10,667 nt of DNA from an uncultured Eubacteriales bacterium (GTDB taxonomy: Bacteria; Bacillota; Clostridia; Oscillospirales; CAG-272). Positions 6,113 through 10,667 of this stretch are shown piece after piece. Below the pieces are notes generated by a model. It saw only the letters and a program-made list of their open reading frames with translations, did no database searches and was not told where the DNA came from. How positions within the stretch are numbered: position 1 is the stretch's first letter; each line of letters opens with the position of its first letter. The translations under genes and the position numbers were made by a program. Location: NCBI GenBank assembly GCA_900545935.1, contig URAP01000053.1, forward strand, positions 1-10,667. The letters run 5' to 3'.

Positions 6113-7207
6113 ATGCAATATATTATTAATTTTGAATATTCGGGCATGCTTCTCCGCGAATATCTGCGCGGCGTACTCGGGTTGTCCCACGGCACGCTCA
6201 CCGCGCTAAAGAAGGATCCTCTCGGAATACTCCTGAACGGGGAACATGCGACCGTCCGCGCCGTGCTGCACGCCGGAGACCGCCTCACGCTCGCGCTCGA
6301 GGACGAGGAAAGTGCATCTCTGCTGATGCCGGTCGATCTGCCGATAGAGGTGCTGTATGAGGACGCCGCGTGCGTTGTTTGCTCAAAGCCGCCTTTTATG
6401 CCGACCCACCCGTCTCACGGTCATTATACCGATACGCTTGCAAACGCTCTTGCGTTCAGATATGCGGAGCAGGGAGTACCGTTTGTTTTTAGAGCGGCGA
6501 ACAGACTTGACTCCGGAACGAGCGGAGCCGTTCTCGTCGCGCGGAGCAGATCGGCGGCAGCGGCATTCGGACATGCAATGCAGAACGGCGGAATAGGCAA
6601 GGTCTATCTTGCTCTTCTGCGCGGGGACGGTCTGTCGGAGCAAGGCGAGATAGACGCGCCGATAGCAAGGCTGCGCGAGAGTATAATTCTGCGCGGTGTT
6701 TCTCCGGACGGCGATCGTGCGCTGACGCGCTATCGGCGAATATGCAGCTGCGATATCGGAGGGGAGCGCTGCACGGCGGTGCTTGCCGAGCCGGTGACGG
6801 GCAGGACACATCAGCTGCGTGTACATTTTTCTCATATAGGGCATCCTATATACGGGGATACGCTGTATCCGGTAAAGGATGAGCTGCTTGAAGCGCTTGT
6901 ACGCCGCCGCATGACCGGAGAGGCGCTGCCTTTGACCGCAGAGCAGGGAGGTGCTCCGATCAACCGTCAGGCACTGCACGCGGCACTGCTCAGCTTTGAT
7001 ATGCCGCAGTGCTTGCTCGGTGAGGATCACGAGGCAGCAGATGCTTGGAGCAATGCTTCAAGAATAGGCTCGAGGCTTTGTGTGTCCTCGCCGATGCCCG
7101 AGGATATACGTGCGCTGCTCGACCGAGAAACCGAGAGGCGGATAAACAACGCCGTTGACCGATGCCGTATGATAGGCGGGCTGGACAGCGATAATTATGA
7201 GGTATAA
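6113..7207 (+). CDS. RluA-family (RluD/YlyB-like) RNA pseudouridine synthase
   Basis: This enzyme isomerises uridine to pseudouridine in RNA, probably large-subunit rRNA, in the cytoplasm. From the ATG at 6113 it has 364 aa; GGAGGG (6103-6108) lies 4 nt upstream. The in-frame ATG at 6092 has no room for a ribosome site. Residues 5-65 resemble an S4-like RNA-binding segment (LREYLRGVLGLSHGTLTALK). The catalytic motif NRLDSGTSGAVLVAR starts at residue 130, with D133 as the expected nucleophile; most relatives have H in place of N130. The later family signature TGRTHQLRVHFSHIGHPIYG begins at 229. INRQALHA near the end matches the family's final motif, and a 60-residue polar tail follows. Which uridines it modifies cannot be told from sequence. 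It has its own promoter and is followed after 4 nt by the DUF3810 gene, so the two are probably co-transcribed. Confidence 0.9.
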   Translation: MQYIINFEYSGMLLREYLRGVLGLSHGTLTALKKDPLGILLNGEHATVRAVLHAGDRLTLALEDEESASLLMPVDLPIEVLYEDAACVVCSKPPFMPTHPSHGHYTDTLANALAFRYAEQGVPFVFRAANRLDSGTSGAVLVARSRSAAAAFGHAMQNGGIGKVYLALLRGDGLSEQGEIDAPIARLRESIILRGVSPDGDRALTRYRRICSCDIGGERCTAVLAEPVTGRTHQLRVHFSHIGHPIYGDTLYPVKDELLEALVRRRMTGEALPLTAEQGGAPINRQALHAALLSFDMPQCLLGEDHEAADAWSNASRIGSRLCVSSPMPEDIRALLDRETERRINNAVDRCRMIGGLDSDNYEV

Positions 7208-7211
7208 TAAA

Positions 7212-8681
7212 ATGGATGAGAAAAGAAATGAATTCGGTGATGCGGTCGGCGGTAATATACCGCCGCAGGAAGCCGTGCAGAAATCTCAGACACAGAACGG
7301 CGCAAATGCACCTGAGTCTGTTGAAGCGGAAATTCCCGAGACAACTGTCACCTGCAATGTGAGCACCGACAATGATATAAATGATAAAGAAGATCCTATC
7401 TGCGGCGAAAGTATCGCAATGTCGGTTGCAGCTGCATCCGACGACGCAGGCGATGTCGGGAATACTGCCGATATTTCCGATAATAGTATAGATAATTATT
7501 CTGATAACGATGACGACGATGATCCTGAGCTGCTTGCGCGCGAGCTTGAGGCATATCTCAGAGAGCAGGATGACCCCGACGACGGGAAGGGAATATTCGG
7601 AGGATATATTCGCCTGCCGGCATTTATTATGCTGTGTATAGGCGTTCTTGCGGGAGCCGTGCATCTCGTGCTTGCTCTTTCTACTCGTTTTTCCGATTTT
7701 ATGTCCGGAACCGTAAGTGCGGCATTGCGCTTCTGCCTTGCCAAGCTAACAGGTGTTCTTCCGTTTTCTCTTGCCGAGACGCTCATATTTATGCTACCGG
7801 CGGTGATCATTCTGCTGTTCGTCATATCAAATGCATATGCTGCTTCAAAGCGGAAGTGGTGGAGATTTTTCTTTTCGCTTCTGGCTGTTATTTCATATAT
7901 GTACAGCCTTTTCGTATTCTCGTTCGTACCTTCCTATAACTGCACAAAGCTTGAGGATAGACTCGGTCTCGACCGTCACGATGTTTCCGCACAGCAGCTG
8001 TATGATACCGCGCTTGTCCTGACAGATGAGATAAATTCGCTCACCGCTGATATAACATTTCTGTATAAGGATGCGTCGATAATGCCGTATGATATCGACG
8101 AGCTTAGCGATAGGATATGCGAGGCATACGACCGCTTCACACCGACTCATAGCTTTATTCAGAGTATGCACACACGGATAAAGCCGCTCGCTATAAGCCC
8201 GCTCATGACATATACTCATATCGCCGGAGTGTATGCTTTTTATACCGGTGAGAGTAATCTCAATACTAACTTTCCCGATTATACCATCCCGTATACGGTT
8301 GCGCACGAGCTTGCACATCAGCGCGGCATTGCGCGTGAGGACGAGGCTAATTTCATTGCATATCTTGTCTGCATGGAGAGCGACGATGTTTACATCCGTT
8401 ACAGTGCGAGCATGAGCGTTCTCGAGTATGTCTATTCTGCGCTGTCTCAGGCGGATACCGATCTGTATAATCGCGCAGTCGGACAGCTCGATCTGCATGC
8501 GATATACGAGATGCAGTCATACAGCCGCTTCTTTGCCAAATACGCCAGGAATACGGCGGCGACCGTCAGCGGTGCTGTCAACGACACCTTCCTCAAGCTC
8601 TCCGGTCAGAGCGCCGGCTCAAAGAGTTACGGTCTCGTTGTCGATCTTGCAGTAGCATACATTTGTCCTGATTCTGAGTGA
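7212..8681 (+). CDS. DUF3810 family membrane protein with HExxH metallopeptidase-like motif
   Basis: The protein (489 aa from the ATG at 7212) belongs to the DUF3810 family, whose function is not established. Residues 1-130 are hydrophilic, acidic and probably disordered, with an Asp-rich patch near 98-104. Three membrane segments follow at about 135-157, 187-208 and 217-239. The outer domain holds AHELAHQRGIAREDEANFIA (364-383): H365-E366-x-x-H369 with acidic residues at 376-378 looks like a zinc-binding active site of gluzincin type. The C-terminal SYGLVVDLA is also typical of the family. A surface-exposed zinc hydrolase is inferred, but substrate is unknown. GAGG (7199-7202), inside the preceding gene's end, is 9 nt before the chosen start. 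An ATG at 7197 would overlap the upstream gene and has a poor ribosome site. Confidence 0.85.
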   Translation: MDEKRNEFGDAVGGNIPPQEAVQKSQTQNGANAPESVEAEIPETTVTCNVSTDNDINDKEDPICGESIAMSVAAASDDAGDVGNTADISDNSIDNYSDNDDDDDPELLARELEAYLREQDDPDDGKGIFGGYIRLPAFIMLCIGVLAGAVHLVLALSTRFSDFMSGTVSAALRFCLAKLTGVLPFSLAETLIFMLPAVIILLFVISNAYAASKRKWWRFFFSLLAVISYMYSLFVFSFVPSYNCTKLEDRLGLDRHDVSAQQLYDTALVLTDEINSLTADITFLYKDASIMPYDIDELSDRICEAYDRFTPTHSFIQSMHTRIKPLAISPLMTYTHIAGVYAFYTGESNLNTNFPDYTIPYTVAHELAHQRGIAREDEANFIAYLVCMESDDVYIRYSASMSVLEYVYSALSQADTDLYNRAVGQLDLHAIYEMQSYSRFFAKYARNTAATVSGAVNDTFLKLSGQSAGSKSYGLVVDLAVAYICPDSE

Positions 8682-8689
8682 TACAGTGG

Positions 8690-8715
8690 CAGTATATGTA
8701 AGACCGCATATACTG
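8690..8715 (+). terminator. Hairpin after the DUF3810 gene
   Basis: A 9-bp perfect stem (8690-8698 with 8707-8715) with an 8-nt loop lies 8 nt after the stop codon. It is AT-rich and has no U-tract (TAAGTG follows), so it may be a weak terminator or an mRNA-end stabiliser. The spacer up to the murA promoter holds nothing else I can support. Confidence 0.4.
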
Positions 8716-8825
8716 TAAGTGTGTCAAAATACGAAATAATATACAATCCACGGTGTGAGATGCACACATAAGTTATGCATATAAAACAATTTTCCCACAG
8801 CTGACGAAAAATAGGCATGCAAACC

Positions 8826-8854
8826 TTTTCAAAAGTTAATATTTGTGGTATAAT
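8826..8854 (+). promoter_or_regulatory. Promoter of murA
   Basis: A perfect TATAAT (8849-8854) is preceded by TG one base upstream (8846-8847), giving an extended -10. TTTTCA (8826-8831) at 17-nt spacing is a 4/6 match to the -35 box. Transcription would begin near 8861, leaving a leader of about 150 nt before murA. Confidence 0.75.
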
Positions 8855-8868
8855 AGCAAAAGGTGTTT

Positions 8869-8985
8869 ATGAAACCTTGTGTTTTATGTGTGCAGTTTCC
8901 GGACAGAATTCCCGTCGGTCAGGTCGCCGCATTGTTTGCTGTGCAGACGACAGCGGAGGAGCTTGCGCCCTTTGCAGACGGTTAA
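8869..8985 (+). CDS. Possible 38-aa small ORF in the murA leader
   Basis: The ORF begins MKPCVLCVQFPDR with a CxxC pair at residues 4-7, continues through VGQVAALFAVQ and ends LAPFADG-stop. AAAGG (8859-8863) sits 5 nt before the ATG. It occupies most of the transcribed leader between the promoter and murA and stops 27 nt before the murA ATG. Against it: the predicted transcription start (about 8861) would cut into its ribosome site, no family is recognised and there is no clear signal peptide. It could be a leader peptide coupled to murA, a small CxxC protein made from a promoter further upstream, or chance. Unsure. Confidence 0.35.
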   Translation: MKPCVLCVQFPDRIPVGQVAALFAVQTTAEELAPFADG

Positions 8986-9012
8986 AATGCTATGAAACGA
9001 GGCCATTACATA

Positions 9013-10302
9013 ATGGATAGATATATAATTAACGGTGGGAAACCGCTTGTAGGCTCGGTCGAGATCAGCGGTATGAAGAACGCGGCGGTTGCCGTGCTTT
9101 TCGCCTGCCTCCTTGTAAATGATACTTGTACGATCGAGAATGTGCCCAATATTATTGATGTATCGGTCGCTCTTGATATTCTTGCAGGTATCGGAGTTAA
9201 GGTAAAAAAAGTTGCGAAAAATACTGTCGAGCTTGATTCGACGCATGCTGTAGGCGGTATGTCCTCCTACGAGCTTGTGCGTAAGATGCGCGCCTCCTAC
9301 TATCTTATCGGCGCGGAGCTCGGAAGATTCGGAAGCGCTTATGTTGCATATCCAGGCGGATGCGATTTCGGTGTTCGTCCGATAGATCAGCATATCAAGG
9401 GCTTCGAGGCGCTCGGCGCGACTGTTGATGTAGAGGGCGGGTATGTTGAGGCTAACGCGCTCGGCGGACTTCGCGGAGGCAATATCTATTTTGACGTTAC
9501 CACCGTCGGCGGAACGATAAATGTGATTCTCGCCGCTGCCAGGAGCGACGGTCTTACCGTTATCGAAAACGCGGCAAGAGAGCCGCATGTCGTCGATGTT
9601 GCAAACTTCCTCAATGCCTGCGGCGCACGTATTTCCGGCGCAGGTACAGATACCATAAAGATTCGCGGTGTAAAGCAGCTGCACGGATGCTGCTATACCA
9701 TTATTCCGGATATGATAGAGGCTGGTACATATATGCTCGCTGCTGCTGCTACCTGCGGAAATCTTCGCATCGGCGGTGTTATTCCGAAGCATCTTGAGTC
9801 CGTGACCGCCAAGCTCATCGAGATGGGTGTAGATGTCGTAGAGGAGGACGATTCGGTGACCGTTTCACGCCGCGGTCCTCTTGAGAGAGTCAATATCAAG
9901 ACTCAGCCTTATCCCGGCTTCCCGACAGATATGCAGCCGCAGATATGTGTGCTTATGTGCCTCGCGAGCGGTGTAAGCTATCTGAATGAGAGCGTGTGGG
10001 ATAACCGCTTCCGATATGTATCGGAGCTCAAACGCATGGGTGCGCGCATCAAGGTCAACGGTAAGACTGCGATCATCGAGGGCGGAAAGCCTCTCAGTGC
10101 CGCTGCGCTCAAGGCATGTGATCTCAGAGCGGGTGCCGCAATGATCATTGCCGGTCTCGCAGCTCCGGGAACGACAAGCATTGACGATGTATATTACATC
10201 GAGCGCGGATATGACGATGTTGTCGGCAAGCTCCGCTCGGTCGGCGCGGATATCACACTTCAGCATGTGCCGGACGAGAGCGTGTTCAATAAGGCAAATT
10301 GA
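9013..10302 (+). CDS. murA: UDP-N-acetylglucosamine 1-carboxyvinyltransferase MurA
   Basis: MurA transfers enolpyruvate from PEP to UDP-GlcNAc, the first committed step of peptidoglycan synthesis in the cytoplasm. With ATG 9013 the product has 429 aa against about 419 for E. coli. GAGG (8999-9002) lies 10 nt upstream. An in-frame ATG at 8992 would add only MKRGHYI and lacks a ribosome site. Key residues keep E. coli spacing: GMKNAA gives K22 and N23; YPGGCDFGVRP holds the PEP-binding cysteine C117 that fosfomycin alkylates; YPGFPTDMQPQ holds the catalytic aspartate D306; ESVWDNRFRYVSEL and YIERGY are the late substrate-loop signatures. Because the cysteine is present, not aspartate, the enzyme should be fosfomycin-sensitive by this criterion. 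Many Bacillota carry two MurA paralogues; which one this is cannot be decided here. It has its own promoter and is followed by a palindrome. Confidence 0.96.
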   Translation: MDRYIINGGKPLVGSVEISGMKNAAVAVLFACLLVNDTCTIENVPNIIDVSVALDILAGIGVKVKKVAKNTVELDSTHAVGGMSSYELVRKMRASYYLIGAELGRFGSAYVAYPGGCDFGVRPIDQHIKGFEALGATVDVEGGYVEANALGGLRGGNIYFDVTTVGGTINVILAAARSDGLTVIENAAREPHVVDVANFLNACGARISGAGTDTIKIRGVKQLHGCCYTIIPDMIEAGTYMLAAAATCGNLRIGGVIPKHLESVTAKLIEMGVDVVEEDDSVTVSRRGPLERVNIKTQPYPGFPTDMQPQICVLMCLASGVSYLNESVWDNRFRYVSELKRMGARIKVNGKTAIIEGGKPLSAAALKACDLRAGAAMIIAGLAAPGTTSIDDVYYIERGYDDVVGKLRSVGADITLQHVPDESVFNKAN

Positions 10303-10405
10303 GATCGGCTCGGCTGTCTTCTATCAATCAAGCCTCATTATCAGCGTTTACGATACGAAAACTTCCGTTATTGCGTAAGCTACGCATGAATTTCTTGTTT
10401 GTCAC

Positions 10406-10435
10406 CGTTACACATCGCATATGCGGTGTGTAACG
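10406..10435 (+). terminator. Near-perfect 30-bp palindrome downstream of murA
   Basis: CGTTACACA-T-CGCAT pairs with ATGCG-G-TGTGTAACG: 14 Watson-Crick pairs and one T-G wobble, with effectively no spacer, so a loop would open at the central CATATG. It is followed by CTTTGGTTTTG, a broken T-rich run. It lies 103 nt after the murA stop and is the best terminator candidate for murA. As a DNA palindrome it could also bind a dimeric protein. Confidence 0.6.
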
Positions 10436-10590
10436 CTTTGGTTTTGACACAAAACGTCGGCACTGTTCTCTGCATCGCTGTAACATGTACCGATCGTGTG
10501 ATGTAGCGTAGATATCAGCCTGTCGCTTGTCGATTTGTTTTTTCCTTTCTTTAGCGTATGAGACGATAGGATACAATTACAATATTTTTT
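10436..10590. other. Spacer before tRNA-Pro
   Basis: No gene is supported. TACAAT occurs twice in tandem (10572-10577 and 10578-10583) just before the tRNA and could serve as a -10 box, but I find no convincing -35 at 16-18 nt from either. A run of six T residues (10585-10590) directly abuts the tRNA 5' end. Confidence 0.35.
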
Positions 10591-10666
10591 CGGGGTGTAG
10601 CGCAGCTGGTAGCGCGCCTGCTTTGGGAGCAGGATGCCGCAGGTTCGAATCCTGTCACTCGGACCA
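10591..10666 (+). tRNA. tRNA-Pro (anticodon UGG)
   Basis: The 76 nt fold as a cloverleaf: acceptor CGGGGTG, TA, D-arm GCGC-AGCTGGTA-GCGC, anticodon stem CCTGC with GCAGG around loop TTTGGGA (anticodon TGG), 5-nt variable loop, T-arm GCAGG-TTCGAAT-CCTGT, 3' acceptor CACTCGG, discriminator A and an encoded CCA. C1-G72 and A73 are kept, as is typical of bacterial tRNA-Pro. The acceptor has a G4-T69 wobble and a G2-G71 mismatch, whereas the usual 3' strand would be CACCCCG. The rest of the molecule is regular. Confidence 0.93.
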
Positions 10667-10667
10667 C

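Noticed and set aside
8884..9792. Open frame on the minus strand opposite murA (302 codons)
   Set aside because: Shadow of murA; Cys/Ser/Ile-rich product without motifs.
1..10667. CRISPR array, riboswitch or T-box
   Set aside because: No regularly spaced direct repeats and no recognisable riboswitch or T-box core in any intergenic stretch.

Overview
The window looks like chromosome of a Gram-positive Bacillota, most likely a gut-type member of class Clostridia. The basis is a ctsR-mcsA-mcsB-clpC heat-shock operon, a MurA of the low-GC Gram-positive kind, a DUF3810 protein, a Tn4451-type TnpV, and moderate GC with AT-rich intergenic spacers. Genus cannot be read from the sequence.

Bases 1-950 are accessory debris. 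The 3' part of a tnpV gene enters from the left edge and ends at a strong hairpin. Next, on the minus strand, come two unrelated broken genes abutting each other: the first 55 codons of a tyrosine recombinase (565-732) and about 49 codons from the C-terminus of a DUF1998-type zinc protein (401-550). A roughly symmetrical hairpin at 955-992 separates this debris from the core genome.

Bases 1149-5868 hold the ctsR-mcsA-mcsB-clpC operon, read leftward. It encodes an arginine-phosphorylation protein quality-control circuit: a temperature-sensing repressor (CtsR), a protein-arginine kinase (McsB) with its zinc-finger activator (McsA), and an AAA+ unfoldase (ClpC) that keeps the two glutamates known to bind phosphoarginine. 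The promoter (TTGACT-17-TATAAT on the minus strand, 5875-5903) is covered by two tandem, exact or near-exact CtsR operators. A degenerate third operator lies about 75 bp further out in the divergent spacer.

Bases 6051-8681 run rightward as a two-gene unit with its own promoter: an RluA-family pseudouridine synthase, then, 4 nt later, a membrane-anchored HExxH protein of the DUF3810 family. A second rightward unit begins at an extended -10 promoter (8826-8854), carries a 38-codon small ORF in its leader, and encodes MurA (9013-10302), the first committed step of peptidoglycan synthesis. A near-perfect 30-bp palindrome follows murA. The window ends with a complete tRNA-Pro(UGG) at 10591-10666.

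Most of the window is well-understood core genome. The points most worth a second look are the chimeric integrase/DUF1998 relic, the layout of CtsR sites across the divergent spacer, the small ORF in the murA leader, and the mismatch in the tRNA-Pro acceptor stem.
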